The notes under the pieces are model-generated. The model ran no database searches and was not told where the DNA came from. It worked only from the letters and a program-made list of their open reading frames with translations. A DNA stretch of 64,000 nt, from NCBI RefSeq assembly GCF_958298935.1, contig NC_084929.1, positions 3,286,001 to 3,350,000 on the forward strand. The letters run 5' to 3'. Every line of letters starts with the position of its first letter. Positions within the stretch are counted from its first letter, which is position 1. This DNA is from Phragmites australis (Eukaryota > Streptophyta > Magnoliopsida > Poales > Poaceae). A program made the position numbers and the translations under genes. Of the stretch, positions 21,133 to 32,718 are shown in pieces.

Positions 21133-21992
21133 TAATTTTATCATGCAGTCTGTAATCAAGAACTTGGTAGCTTTCTATACTTGTAAGAATTTTTTATCTT
21201 AAACGCTTTTGCATTTGTTGGCAGAACTCGATATTGGACACATTCGACATCACATCATTACTTCCCTACTTACTTATTCCTTTGATTAGTTCAGGACACA
21301 TTAGTCACTAGTCGGTGCACTTATTATGGCCGGCCTTAGGTCCGCTTGAGTGGGATGCGCCGTAGCCCCCAGTCACTCATGGAATGCGATAAGGAGCTTT
21401 TTGAAACCCCGAGTTCGCAATGTGAGGATCCTTTCCTTCCCGTTGGAATTAGTTTTCGGAGTGTACACAATATGTTGTTCTCGGTTTCCAGTACTAAGTA
21501 CTTGTTAAGCCCTCGAGTGTCCACCTGAAAAGATTTTTTGGGTAGGTAGTCTAACTAGAAAGCATAATAAAGCAAAGAGAACTCATATTGACTTTGGGTC
21601 AAGAAAAACCTTTTGCTGCCCTAGGTGAGTGTATGGGATGAAGAACCCAAGAAGCAGCTTATCCTGTTGTCGAGCATGAGGATGCACAGGAAGACAAGTT
21701 AGGTAGAAAAAGAATTCAAGCGACTTCTTAGGAAATATTATCTTTATTATCATGGATGTACTCTTAGTAATTACACTTGGGATTTACAGAGCTAATTGAC
21801 AACCCACGAGCTATTTTAGACCTAACATCTTAAACCTAAACGACACAGACTAGATTAATCTTATAAGTAGGGATCCTATTACTCTAGGGCTACTGTAGTC
21901 ACTGTTACATGGGTTTTAGACTAACCATGAAACCAAGCCCCAGGTTTCTGGGTTTGCATCTCGAGGCGCTATGGTCATGGTCATGACTTTAC
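21133..21992. other. Internal gypsy sequence, no coding recognised
   Basis: About 860 bp between the antisense ORF and a MITE. I see short frames only. Reverse transcriptase and integrase would be expected around here in an autonomous relative; none is detectable. Confidence 0.45.
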
Positions 21993-22254
21993 GGTATGTT
22001 TGATTGGGCTAAGGTTTTTGGCTTTTCTGGCTTCTGGCTGATGGCCTTTCACTCTTGGCTTTTGCAATAAATTTTTAGCTTCTCAACACAACAAAAGCCA
22101 GAAAATCTCATCTCAACCAGCTTCTCAGCATTTAGTCCATTTCCTTAGAAGCCAGCTTTTCAGCTTTTCAAAAGCCTGCTCATTGTTGGTCTGTTTGGTT
22201 AGGCTTCTGGCTTCTGAGAAGTAGAAGCCCAGAAAAACCGAATCAAACAGGGCC
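21993..22254. mobile_element. MITE, about 262 bp
   Basis: Inverted ends: GGTATGTTTGATTGGGCTAAG on the left and, on the right, CCGAATCAAACAGGGCC. Inner parts rich in AGCCAGAAGC / GCTTCTGGCT also pair. The ends look Tourist- or hAT-like; flanks TTA and TAA do not match, so the superfamily is unsettled. It is inserted in the outer gypsy next to its protease remnant. Confidence 0.6.
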
Positions 22255-23485
22255 TAAGGCTTCTCGTTCACCTTGATCATTGAGCTCTTGGGTTCCTTGC
22301 ATGGTCGATGTTGAGAGGCCATATCGAGACTCCACTTGTCACAGCAGAGACCGGCTTTTGTGCAACCCTGGATGGTGATAACCCCTTTGGGTTTAGGGAC
22401 CTTCACACACTGGTAAGCGTAGTGTGTGGAGGCCATGAACTTAGTCAAAGTTGGTCATCCTAAGATGGCATTGTATGTCATATCAAAGTTCACCACATCG
22501 AACAGAATATTCTCTGTCCTGAAGTTGTCATGCTTTCTGAAGGTAATGAGGAGCGATATCTAACCAATGGGAGTGGCCGAGAATCCAAGCACTATGTCAT
22601 GGAAGACTTGCGTAACCAGCTTGATGGTAGATCTAGAGATTTGCATCACTTCGAGTGCGCTTTAGAAGAGGATGTTCAAGGAACTCCCACCGTCAATGAG
22701 CACTCGGGAGACTCTACAGCTGTTAATCGTAGGTTCGACCACTATTGGGAAGCGGCTTGGTCATATGAAGTTCTCTTGGTAGTTGTCCTAGCCGAAGGAG
22801 ATCTTGACTTTTGACCACTTAATGGCTTGGCAACCCTTAGTGATGCTAGCTAAAACTTCTTGGACCACCATCTTGTATTACCACTTGGACTCATAGAATG
22901 CAGGACTACCAAACATGTGGTCCATAGTCCTCTCATTAGGCTGGAAAGACATCGGGTCCATGTTGCTCTCGCTGCTACTAGAGCTTTAGTCCTTGCTCTA
23001 GAACGTGACCTGAGTCTTCTTTCTTTTGGCAGCTTTTCTCAATCTTCACTTTGACTATCTTCTTCAATAGGCGGCACTCATGGAGGCTATGGTTGTCAGT
23101 CTGGTGGAGGTCACACCAAGGTTTACCATCATGTTCGTCGAAGCCTAGTGTAAAGCTCTTGTCCCAGGATAAACTGGAGCGCTTGACAGGATGGGTGCCA
23201 CGTAGATTCGCAAAAACTTAATCAGATTCAGCTTTTTTGCCCTTACCTCCATTGGTGTTCTTCTTGCACTTGCTCTTAGTCATGTCACCGTTGAGCCTGG
23301 GTTGAGGGCACTTGATGCCCTGGGCCTTTTCATTGATGAAGAGGAGCCCATCATTGGCCTTAGTGGACATATCAATGTTCTTCATGAATTCTTTGATCGT
23401 CTCATGCTCCTTTCGGGTGACTTCTTCAACCCCCTAAGTGAACGCTTGGATGAAAACATAGTCGCTGATCTTAGTGATGGTATTT
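22255..23485 (-). pseudogene. Outer gypsy: gag C-terminal part and protease remnant
   Basis: Continues the gag frame interrupted by the nested element. Around 23400-23100 the minus strand encodes FIQAFT, VTRKEHETIKEFMKNIDMS and then a zinc-knuckle-like CDLHQTDNHSLHECRLLKK, typical of RIRE2-like gag. At 22530-22255 it encodes ILFDVVNFDMTYNAILG and PTLTKFMASTHYAYQ, the C-terminal half of a retropepsin-like protease domain with a downstream basic segment. Multiple stops. The protein would process gag and package RNA in cytoplasmic particles. Confidence 0.7.
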
Positions 23486-23490
23486 CGAAT

Positions 23491-24089
23491 TGTTGAGGGA
23501 TGATCTCCCGTACCCCTTCGGATGGCAAGTCGAAGATCGTCGGTGGTTGAGCACTGATAAATATTGCAGTTGTGTTTCAGGAAGTGCAAGCGAAAGCTCT
23601 GGCGGGCCTTCGGTCAGAGGCCGAAGGTCGATCCACGACGCCATCTACCAGCATAGGCGAAGGCTCTGGCGTGCCTTCAGTCGGAGGCCGAAGGTCGACC
23701 CGTGGCGCCGGGGGTCAGGATAGGCAAAGATCCTGGCGAACCTTCGAGTGGAGACCGAAGGGTGACCTGCGGTGCAGCGCCAGGACTGGCCGAAGGTGCT
23801 TAGTGGGCGTCAAAGCCCGCGTAGTCCCTCAGGGTATAGTTTTAATTATGCAGATGTACTTGATGGTACCATAATACCCCCGAATATACCGGGAATGTGG
23901 CAGTTGGGGGGTGAAACTATAAATCCTAGCGTGAAGTGGTTGAGTACGGGCTATAAATAGGATAGTACTGTAACTGAGGTGACAGAGGAATTAAGGTTAC
24001 TTCACCCTCTAAGCATGTGTCACACTGTGAAGCCTTCGGCTTCTCCTCTAGGTGAAGGCCTTCCTTGTCTGGGGACTTAGGTTTCAACA
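23491..24089 (+). repeat. 5' LTR of nested Tat gypsy
   Basis: 599 bp from TGTTGAGGGA to GTTTCAACA. It contains a TATA box GCTATAAATAGG near 23950 and three imperfect GGCCTTCGGTC..GAGGCCGAAGGTC-type repeats (23600-23770). It is about 90% identical by eye to 32719-33326. Confidence 0.92.
23950..23958 (+). promoter_or_regulatory. LTR core promoter, nested Tat gypsy
   Basis: GGCTATAAATAGG. The matching site in the 3' LTR is near 33188. It probably starts the genomic RNA about 30 bp downstream. Confidence 0.65.
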
Positions 24090-24108
24090 GTTGGCACCGT
24101 CCGTGGGA
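24090..24108 (+). promoter_or_regulatory. Primer-binding site of nested Tat gypsy
   Basis: TTGGCACCGTCCGTGGGAA directly follows the 5' LTR, the usual form of the tRNA primer site in Tat/RIRE2-type grass gypsies. Confidence 0.85.
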
Positions 24109-24130
24109 ATCGAACAAACCGAAGCAAGCC

Positions 24131-25990
24131 ATGCCACCTAAAAAGAAGATGAAGCCACTTGGTACATCGGAGACATTGCCGGAGCGCCTGGCTGCAGCCA
24201 GGGCTTCGGCCAAAATGCTCCTTTCGGCAGTGCCGGGTCCGAGCAACGCTTTGACCGGTGGAGCCTTCGGCGACCACCAAGAACACGATGGTGTCGATGT
24301 GGTACCCCTGGGCGATAACGGAGACAGCCATGAAGCGGCCATCCAAGAAGACACGGTAGGAGCAGTGCGAGGCATAGAAGCTAATGTTCGTGCCTGCTTC
24401 GAGGCTTCGGCAGAAGAACGAAGAAAGGCGCATGTTGAAGAAGAGTGGGATGACCTGGGTAACTTCTAAGAATATGAAAATGAAGATGAGACAGAAGAGG
24501 AAAGAACAGCCAGGTTAGAAGCCGAAGAATTGGAGAGGCAGATTGCGCAGAAAAAGCGCATGCTGGATAGCTTGGCGGCAAGTCGGAAGGCCGCGGAATA
24601 TCGCCGGTGAGCAGAAGAAGCCAGAAGAATGCTGGAGAAAATGCAAGAAGAGATTGACATGCTGCATCGCGCAGATGAAACGGGTTGCCACATGACTCTG
24701 TCAGAAGTCATAACACGACCGGTGCAAGACCTTCGGCGATGGTCGTGCGTGGGTGATCCAGAGTCACTGCTCTCTGTTGGCTTGCAGAACCAGCCGTGGC
24801 CTTTGGGCTTCAAGATGCATAGAGTGGTAATGTTTGACGGAGAGTCAGATCTAAGAGAGTTTGTAATGAGTTTTGAGGCGGCAGTCGAATCCGCTGGAGG
24901 AGACAACGCGACACTGGCGAAGGCCTTTGTATTGGCCATTAAAGGGATAGCAAGGTTGTGGTACTCCGCGTTGCCTCCAAGATCCATTTATTCATGGGAG
25001 CAACTCTGCAATGCCCTATAGAGCAATTTCCAAGGAAATCGAGCGGACAAGGTTACCGCCAGCGACCTCTTCACACTGAAGCAACAGCCCACGGAGACAC
25101 TGCAAAGTTATATGCGTCGCTTCGTACACATTCGCTGCCAAGCGAAAGGCTTGAGCGAAGACACCATCATTGATGTCGCTATACAGGGCATCAGAGGAGA
25201 GCTTCTGCCAGGAAAGCTTACACAAAAGAGGCCAAAGAGTGTACAAGAGCTCTTCAACAAAATGGAAGAGTATGCAAGGTCCGAGTTTGATCACCTTCGG
25301 AGGAAGAATGAGATGGCAGCATCAAAAACACTAAAGACAAATGCATCAGCCAGAGAAGCAAGCACTGGACACTCCAAAGATAGATCGAAGCATGTCAGAA
25401 AAGCTGAAGCATTTGAGTACACATAGAAGCAAAAAGAAGTCAACCAGATAGACTCCGGACCGGTCGAAGTTGCCCAGGCGATAAGAGAAGTGCAAGGTGG
25501 GGCTACTCGAGGAGGCCAGAGTGTCAGAGGCCGAGGCCGAGGAGGCTGAGGTGGACAGGCTCCGCAGGACCCAGCCACATTCTACTGTGAGTTACAGGGC
25601 GAAGGTGCTGGTCATAGGACTAAACAGTGCTCACAGGTCGTGGCCATGAAAGAAAGCTTAGCAAAGCAATCCTTCGATCATGCAAGAATCGTGCATCATG
25701 CCACAAATTTCAGGCATGGCGAAGCGTGGGAAAACAATCAGACCCGCAACCCAAGCACAATGTTCGCTAACCAATGGCGACCAATGGTTGCACCGACACA
25801 CCAATATATTCCTGTAACTTCAGCCCAGCCAGACCAAACGGCTGGCCAGTTGGCTTTCCAAGGAGAGCTACCTCCGCCTCCACCAAGACCAGTGATCGAG
25901 GTCCCCCCCCCCCCCGGAGACCAGCAGATCAGTGAGCACAGTAAACCGTGGATACAACATTGTGTTGGCAATCTCTGGAGGATCCAATAA
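24131..25990 (+). pseudogene. Gag of nested Tat gypsy, one frame with five stops
   Basis: ATG at 24131 (MPPKKKMKPLGTSETLP) opens a single frame of about 620 codons to 25990. A charged coiled-coil-like region (24480-24670: EELERQIAQKKRMLDSLAAS) precedes the retrotransposon gag domain (24810-25300), with FDGESDLREFVMSFEAAVES, KGIARLWYSALPPRSI, LKQQPTETLQSYMRRF and the basic tail of the capsid. An RG-rich stretch (RGGQSVRGRGRGG), a remnant zinc knuckle and a proline-rich tail with a run of 13 C (25903-25915) follow. In-frame stops lie near 24467, 24608, 25019, 25424 and 25546. Four of the five are TGA or TAG where Arg or Gln codons would fit, consistent with C-to-T change. Confidence 0.85.
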
Positions 25991-26010
25991 GGAAACAAGC
26001 ACACGCCTGG

Positions 26011-26400
26011 GGGGCAGGTTGGCAGCGCTAAACTAGTTCATCGCAAAATCAGCTGAGCGAAGCCTACTTTTCTTCAAAACGCTAAAAGGCTCTAACCCCT
26101 TCAAATGGGGTGCGGAGTAGCAGGAAGCCTTCGACGAGTTGAAGAAATATCTAACGAAGCTCACACCTCTATCCAGCCCCGATCCTGAGGCTGAGTTGTT
26201 GCTATACATAGCAGCAACCCTTCGGCAATAAGTGTCGTACTCGTGCAAGAAAGGCAAGAAAATAACAAGTTACAACAATTTCCGGTATACTACATGTCGG
26301 AGGATTTGGTGGGCCCGAAGAGGTTCTACAACAAAATGGAAAAGGTGGCCTACGCACTAGTAATGGCATCGTAGAAGCTTCGCCATTACTTTACAGCTCA
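26011..26400 (+). pseudogene. Reverse-transcriptase thumb and first RNase H, truncated
   Basis: Directly after gag, with no protease or RT palm, the sequence encodes AALN..FIAKSAERSLLFFKTL, then EAFDELKKYLTKLTPLSSP and ELLLYIAA, the RT connection and start of the first RNase H. A one-base frame change near 26230 is followed by VQERQENNKLQQFPVYYMSED and KMEKVAYALVMAS. The protease and the RT active site are deleted at a junction near 26005. Without them cDNA synthesis from this copy is impossible. Confidence 0.8.
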
Positions 26401-27280
26401 TAAGATTACAGTGCCCACCTCCCTACCCCTTCGCGACATGTTTGAAAATCATGAAGCTACAGGGAGGATTGCAAAATGGGCTGCAGAGGTCGCACCATCC
26501 ATGATAGCTTTCGTTGCAAGAACGGCGATGAAGTCTCAGGCATTAGCAAAGTTCATGGCAGATTGGACGCCACAGGCTGAAGAAGAAGTACCGTTACACC
26601 CGGTCCGGATCACATATTGTGACGGAGCCTGGGGGGCTTCGAGTGCTGGTGTGGCGGTAGTACTGTCTTCGCCTTTAGGAGTGAAGTTGAGATACGCTAC
26701 CGGGCTCGAGTTTCGATCGATAAACAACATTGCGGAGTACAAAGCGGTCCTCCTTTGCCTTCATAAGGCGCGAGCTTTGGGCGCCTGAAGGGTATTGGTA
26801 AAGACGGACTCTAAAGTAATAGCAAGCCAAATTGACAAGACATTTCAGACAAAAGAGCCAGAGCTTGTTAGATACACGACAGCGGTTCGAAGCATGGAAA
26901 AGCACTTCCTGGGATTCACAGTCAAGAGCATATCAATAAATGACAACTTCGAGGCCGATGACCTCGTAAAGGCCGTAGCACAAAATCTGCCAATACCGCC
27001 AGATGTGTTCTATCAGAAGTTGAAGGTGGTAGCTATAGAGGTCTCTTCGCAAAAGGCACGCTCAGTCGCTATAATTGAGAGCGAAGATTGGCGCTCTCTC
27101 ATAATGGCTTATCTTCGCGGCTACTATGAGCTCGAAGATAATGTCGAGGCGAAGCGCATGGCTCAGAGAGCCAGAAACTACAAAATTATGGGGGACAACT
27201 TGTACAAGATGGGAGTCTATGCACCAATGCTGCGGTGTATATCCCAAGCAGAAGGGCAAAACTTCCTGAGAGAAATACAT
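26401..27280 (+). pseudogene. RNase H C-terminus and second (archaeal-type) RNase H
   Basis: The frame starts LRHYFTAHKITVP and continues through RIAKWAAEVAPSMIAFVAR to a complete second RNase H. That domain has ITYCDGAWGASSAGVAVVLS, INNIAEYKAVLLCLHKA, VKTDSKVIASQIDKT and NFEADDLVKAVAQN, holding Asp, Glu, Asp and Asp at the positions of the four catalytic residues. A duplicate RNase H of this kind is a known Tat-lineage trait. One TGA near 26787 interrupts it. The frame runs to EGQNFLREIHGG at 27280, where the integrase zinc-binding domain should begin. Confidence 0.85.
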
Positions 27281-27500
27281 GGAGGACAAGAAAGTGTACC
27301 CAAAGGACTTCGCCCCTGGGGATTTGGTACTGCGAAGACTCAACAATGCTTCAGCCATGGGAAAACTGCAAAGCAAGTGGGATGGCCCCTTTTTGGTGAA
27401 GAGGTCGTTAAGGCCCAATTCTTATCACTTGGCTACTGTAGAGGGTGATGAGCTCCCGCATACTTGGAATGCGGACAACCTTCACAAGTTCTATGTGTAG
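27281..27500 (+). pseudogene. Integrase C-terminal tail after deletion
   Basis: Frame changes at the junction to DKKVYPKDFAPGDLVLRR, KWDGPFLVKRSLRPNSYHL and ELPHTWNADNLHKFYV with stop at 27500. This is the DNA-binding C-terminal domain of gypsy integrase. The zinc-binding and catalytic domains (about 250 codons) are absent, lost in one deletion at about 27280. Confidence 0.85.
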
Positions 27501-28007
27501 TAACCGAGGAAGTCTTTGCGTCAATGGGCAAAGCACACGAACCAATGCAACATTTATGTAATTTTGTTTTCCTTTCATGTAATCAAAATAGTGTACGGGC
27601 GCTATACTCTTTTCCTCACGGAGGGAACCCTTCGTTAGGGCGTGAGGTTTTTAACGAGGTAGCGACCTTTGTAAACACTAATATATATATATGGAAATAC
27701 CCCCAAGAAAGTGTGTACTTTTGTTGAGTATGCATAATTCATCGTCGAAGTGTTGCAGGCCTTCGAAAAAAGGAAGCACACCAATCGACGAGAAGCGCAC
27801 CAAGAACCCGCCATAAAACTCGAGGTGTGAAATGTCAAAGAAAGACACCTTACCCTTCGACCTCGGACGGGCATAAACCCACGGAGAAACTTCGATCATG
27901 GGTTGCTTCGAAGTTTTTCACATTTTAAAGAATTTCTTTCTGTAGCATCCTCGCCTCTATGGCAAAGTAATTACGATCGAGTTATGAATGTCTGTAATCC
28001 TAAAAAA
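27501..28007 (+). other. Spacer downstream of pol, nested Tat gypsy
   Basis: Non-coding on the plus strand. It includes a short (TA)n run at 27679-27689 and AT-rich sequence leading to the tandem array. Nothing else recognised. Confidence 0.5.
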
Positions 28008-28680
28008 GGAGAAACAAACCTTCGGAAGAAAAAAAGCCGAAGTGCTGCTCAACCTAAAAGAAGGTGGCGCACCTCTCGGCTAAGTCGGGGGCTAAGAGTG
28101 CCTACCCCTGCACCGAAGGAGAAACAAACATTCGGAAGAAAAAAAGTCGAAGTGCTGCTCGACCTAAAAGAAGGTGGCACACCTCTCGGCTAAGTCGGGG
28201 GCTAAGAGTGCCTGCCCCCGCACCGAAGGAGAAACAAACCTTCGGAAGAAAAAAAGCCGAAGTGCTACTCAACCTAAAAGAAGGTAGCGCACCTCTCGGC
28301 TAAGTCAGGGGATAAGAGTGCCTGCCCCCGCACCGAAGGAGAAACATACCTTCGAGAAAAAAAACCGAAGTGCTGCTCGACCTCGGAGAAGGCGTCGCAC
28401 CTCTTGGTTAAGTCAGGGGCTAAGAGTGCCTACCCCCGCATCGAAGGAGAAACAAACCTTCAGAAGAAAAATAGCAATTACAGCGCGAAACCAAGTTATG
28501 CACTATCGAGAAAAAAAAAACCAAAGTGCTGCTCAACCTCGGAGAAGGCGTCACACCTCTCGGTTAAGTCAGGGGCTAAGAGTGCCTACCCCCGCATCGA
28601 AGGAGAAACAAACCTTCAGAAGAAAAATAGCAATTACAGCGCGAAACCAAGTTATGCACTACCGGGCCATTAAGAGCAAA
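28008..28680 (+). repeat. 110-bp tandem array, about six units
   Basis: Units begin at 28008, 28118, 28228, 28338, 28446 and 28602, each starting GGAGAAACA, with CCTCTCGGCTAAGTC-like and CTAAGAGTGCCT segments inside. The first three are exactly 110 bp apart. The fifth unit carries an extra 46-48 bp (AGCAATTACAGCGCGAAACC...) that recurs in the sixth. Internal tandem repeats downstream of pol are common in Tat elements. Confidence 0.9.
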
Positions 28681-29580
28681 GTCCCCACTGCCGAAGGAAC
28701 CTACGGTTTCAAAGCCGAGTGGGGGGACGGCATTTTTTGAATGATGCTTCGCATACGTTGCTGCCGAAGCTCCCTACGGCTTCAAAGTCAGGGGGGACGG
28801 CGCTGTCAAGATCACACTTCGCGCGCGATGCTACCGAAGATCCAACTCGATAAGCACAAGTATAATAACAAAACATAGTAATCATCTCAACATCCTTTAT
28901 TTCGTAAAATCATCAACATCAGGGTTAACAAAATCCTTATACCATCGGCTAACGCCAAATTGAAAGGCTATGCCTTGACTGACATGAAAAGGCAATGTTG
29001 GATCCAATGGGGATCCAATGTAAGAAGATGAAGTGGCGGACGAAGATACATGCGGAGTGCTCCCACCTTCTATATGTCACACTATTTGCTTAGAAAGCCC
29101 CCGAGGGTAACAAAATTGAAACTGGCGGGGCAGGAATCCACCGTTATCGTCTTCTGGCTCGGGCTTCAGGTCGACAAGAATATGCGAAGGCTCAATGTCT
29201 CCGTGCGCAATCCGACGGGACTCATGCTCAGCCCTATGGGTATCTAAAACCGAAGGGCTAAAAGACTTCCAAAACGCTTGGATCTGGCATTCATCATGTC
29301 ATAAGCCCTACACTTCTCCCTCCAGTACCTCTCAAAATTGATAGCTGGATGGCGGCGGTGGAAGGAGTCCCAGCAAGACCAAGACATGAAAAATTGTCCC
29401 GCATCATAGTGATGGGAACAGCGTCTTCGGCTACCTGCACAGTGTCCGAGGGGAGGACCTGCGCAGGGAGCGAAGATAGTCAAAACATTTAACAACAAAC
29501 AAAAATTGTATATATTACAGAATGTCTCAATCCATAACAAAATGTTCAAAACCCAACACGACACTTCGCGGTTTTTTGTC
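28681..29580. other. Spacer between tandem array and antisense ORF
   Basis: Contains two more CCGAAG...CTACGG-like palindromic segments (28690-28790) and otherwise no supported coding. It may include the 3' end of the antisense transcript. Confidence 0.4.
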
Positions 29581-32296
29581 ACACCTTCCTGGGTTCTTCG
29601 GCCACCGCGGTCATTGCCTTAGCCGAAGGGTCCTCCTTCGCCTTCGCCTGGAACAAAAAGGTTCAATGAATGCGCAGGCGGCAAAAATCTTATCCCTCTA
29701 AAAAAAAGGAAAGACAAAACATGTACTCGCTGGCGGTTGATTTCAGCTTCCCGGAGGGCGAGCTCGCGGCCGTGTTTACACCAATAATTAGTGGTGAATG
29801 GCCGTCCAGTGGTCTTCAACGCCCTCGACACGGCCGAAGTCAACATACTTGTTGGGTAGCAGAAGGTTTGTTTTTGAAGTGCAATATGATGGTCACATCC
29901 AATCATTTCAATTGACTGCACTAAACTCCGGGCTGAGACCATGGCGCAGAAGTCGCCGTACAACTAGGCCGCAGGCAAAAGGCTTCCGCTGGTTTCGCTA
30001 ATCCATCCAATAAGTCCACCCAGCCTGACAACATCAAGCGTTGGAGGCAGGGCCGAAGCACCGATCCCATCAAAGGTATTGCTAATGGCCTCGTAAGCTG
30101 CAACGGCCTTCGGCTCCAGCTCTCCAAGCACAGTGAGTGCCTCTTCGGATAGTGCCTTCACCTCGCCCAGCCCTTCGCGTAGTCACTGCATTTTAGCTAT
30201 TTCAGTGGTGCAGATGGCTTGCAACTCCGAAACTTGAGCTTCGGATGCCATTAGATTTTGCCGAAGGCATGTGACCTCTTCCTCAACGCTCTGTTTGCCT
30301 GAGCGAAGGGAGCTCACTTCCTTTTCAAGCTGCTGTAGGCACAGCTTAGCCTCCCTTGCTCGGCATGCGAATTCACATTTTTAGGCTTCGGCCTTTTTCG
30401 CCTGGGCCTAAAACATGTCCCTCTGCGGCTCTGCATTCCTTGCGCAGGCCTCAAAATACTCTACCTGCTTGCGCTAAGCGCGCGAGATAAGCATAGCTTG
30501 TGACAGCACGTGGGTATGAGAACGGGTAACAAAGGAAGCAATGCATGGCGGTAATGAATAAATGACATAATAAAATATATACAAATACCTTCGCAATGGC
30601 CACGTCGGAAGCATTGATGAGTTTGGTAGCAGGCTTTCGTGCGAGGGAAATCTCAAGCTCGGGTAGAACGAAGGTGCTAAAGATCTTCTTCGCATCACTG
30701 ACCTCCCCCGAGCTTGGCTCAAATGATGAAATCTTGAAGGCTTCGGCTTCAATAGCCTTTGCATCAATTAATCCGCCGTGACTCATAAGTCCCTTCTCGC
30801 CACGGCAGGCCTTGGGTGGCGAACTCTCCTCTTCCGTCTATGTGGCTCTCTGGCCACCCGACGACTTGTCGTTTGAGGAGGAACTGGAGGATGAATAGGA
30901 GGACGACAAGTCAGCTACCGCCACAATATTCTCGGGCCTTCAACCTCAGTTTCCCCTACCGCTGGCTCAACGGTTCTATGCGGATCCGAAGGCTCCTCCT
31001 CATCGTCACAAAGGATTAGTGTGGGAAGGTCCATGCGCGTGCAAAAGGCCAACTTTGGTGAAGAGGAGCGAGGGTCTTGTGTGCCCTTTGGGGGCTCCTA
31101 TCGAATGGGTACAGCTCGGAGGGCCAGTGAGCCCTCGGGAGTCAATTCCTTAGGGCGAGTACTTTCTTCTTTTTGCCCCCTTGCGGCGAGGGGTTCGCGT
31201 TTCTTCACTTCCTCTGGCTGCCAGTAGAAGGTTCTCCGCCGATATCAGCGACCGGGGAGCCCTCTCCGCTTTGACCCAATAAGGGTGCGTTCACTTTCGG
31301 TCTGTCCTTGTAGGCAAGACCTCAAAATTCAAAAATCCTGTTGAGCCGTCGACAGAGACCTTGCTTAGCGCATAGTTGGGCTTCGCCCTGGGTGAACTTC
31401 CCGAGCAGCATCATGGCCTTGGCCTCAACTTTGGCTACCTTTAGGTCTGCCACAGAGCAAGAAGTATAAGCAAATGACAGCCAAGATGCACTTAGGAACG
31501 TGATAAAAGAAATTACCTATGAAACCTTGCAGAGTAGGGTGGGGACGGTAGAGCCCCTCCGGCCCTTTGTCTCCAAATTCCGGGATGCTCTAGTCCTGGC
31601 CGAGGGGCCATACTTCGGCTGCCACAAACTCTTCTACAAGATCATGAGTTGATAGATACTTCGCACACCTGGAAAAGGCCTCAAGTGCCGACCTTTGAGA
31701 GCCTTCAACTGCACATCGGGGGAGTTGTTCCCCTTCACTTCGCATTTGGATATAAGAAAATCTTCCCGGACAACTTTGTGGTAGAACCACCACTACGTCA
31801 AGTCCTTCGACCACTTATTTTTGTATACCACAGCTGGCGTGGTCAGGCCAGCATGGTAAGTAAAGTTTAAGCATCCATAATGGGCTTCGCTCTGCACGCT
31901 CCAGGCGAAGACCGGCTTCAGCTGATGGTGAAGCCGGTGGGTGGCGGCAAAGGCCCTGGCTGATGCCTTCGCTCCTTCAGAATAGGCCGCCCAGGTGAAT
32001 AGGACAAGCTGTAAAATAGCGTTTGGTGTAAACTGATGCAAGTAGACTTCAAACAATTTCAAAACTTTCGAGGCCATCTCATCGCATGAAAAGCGGAAAC
32101 CCACACGGAAGTAGTCAACGAAGATGATAGCTTCGTCATCTTCGGGCTCCGACGTCTCATGGCTCCCCGGGAGCCTAACCTTCGAGACATCACTAATCAA
32201 GCCCTCCGTTACAAGCCCAACCAGTACTTCATCGTCCACCTTAGATTGTCCGATCCAGTAGGTCTTCGGGCAATTTTCCTTGACCTTTGGAGCCAT
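29581..32296 (-). pseudogene. Antisense ORF of nested Tat gypsy (PF04195-like)
   Basis: ATG at 32296 opens 168 codons to 31793. MAPKVKENCPKTYWIGQSKV leads to FVDYFRVGFRFSCDEMASKV, LFEVYLHQFTPNAILQL and HYGCLNFTYHAGLTTPA, the pattern of the 'putative gypsy type transposon' domain (PF04195/Transposase_28) of grass genomes. Beyond 31793, frame changes lead to an acidic/Ser-rich and then a helix-forming region down to about 29600 (fragments at 30451-30786, 29964-30161, 29619-29963). Orientation is opposite to gag-pol. A TATA box lies 89 bp upstream. Function is unknown. Decay after codon 168 shows this copy is not translated in full. Confidence 0.75.
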
Positions 32297-32384
32297 TGCG
32301 CTGAGCTTCGGAAGCTAAGACACTGAGAGAGGCGCGTAGCTTCAGTGAGTTCAAGCGATAAAAATTAAACCACCACGTGGAGCA

Positions 32385-32392
32385 TATTTATA
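32385..32392 (-). promoter_or_regulatory. TATA box of antisense ORF, nested gypsy
   Basis: The minus strand reads GCTATAAATATG. It lies 89 bp before the antisense ATG and 330 bp inside the 3' LTR, pointing against the element's main transcript. Confidence 0.55.
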
Positions 32393-32718
32393 GCGGTGAA
32401 AACAGGGGGTAACGGGGGTTAAAACGAGACGCATCAGAAGTTGAACCATAGCCATAAAAGATGTTTCTGCATGCAGCGAAGACATGTAACATCCTCGATC
32501 CGATGGTTGTGCAGGGGCAGGATGGTCATACCAACACAAAAATACAAACAAAAAACAAAAATAACAATAGTCAAAATGAACAACATGAGGAGGCAATCTG
32601 CTAAAAAGTTAACCTACCCCACGGGGGTCTTCGACAAGCCGAAGGGGACGGCGTTGAGATATATCATCCAATTTACAGGCTCGGCCCCTCGAAGATGAAC
32701 CTTACTGTAGGGGGCTAC

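Noticed and set aside
24065..24130. Upstream in-frame ATG at 24065 as gag start
   Set aside because: It lies in the 5' LTR, before the primer site, so it cannot start gag; ATG at 24131 follows the primer site.
28008..28680. CRISPR-like array
   Set aside because: The repeats are contiguous 110-bp units without unique spacers, inside a plant retrotransposon.
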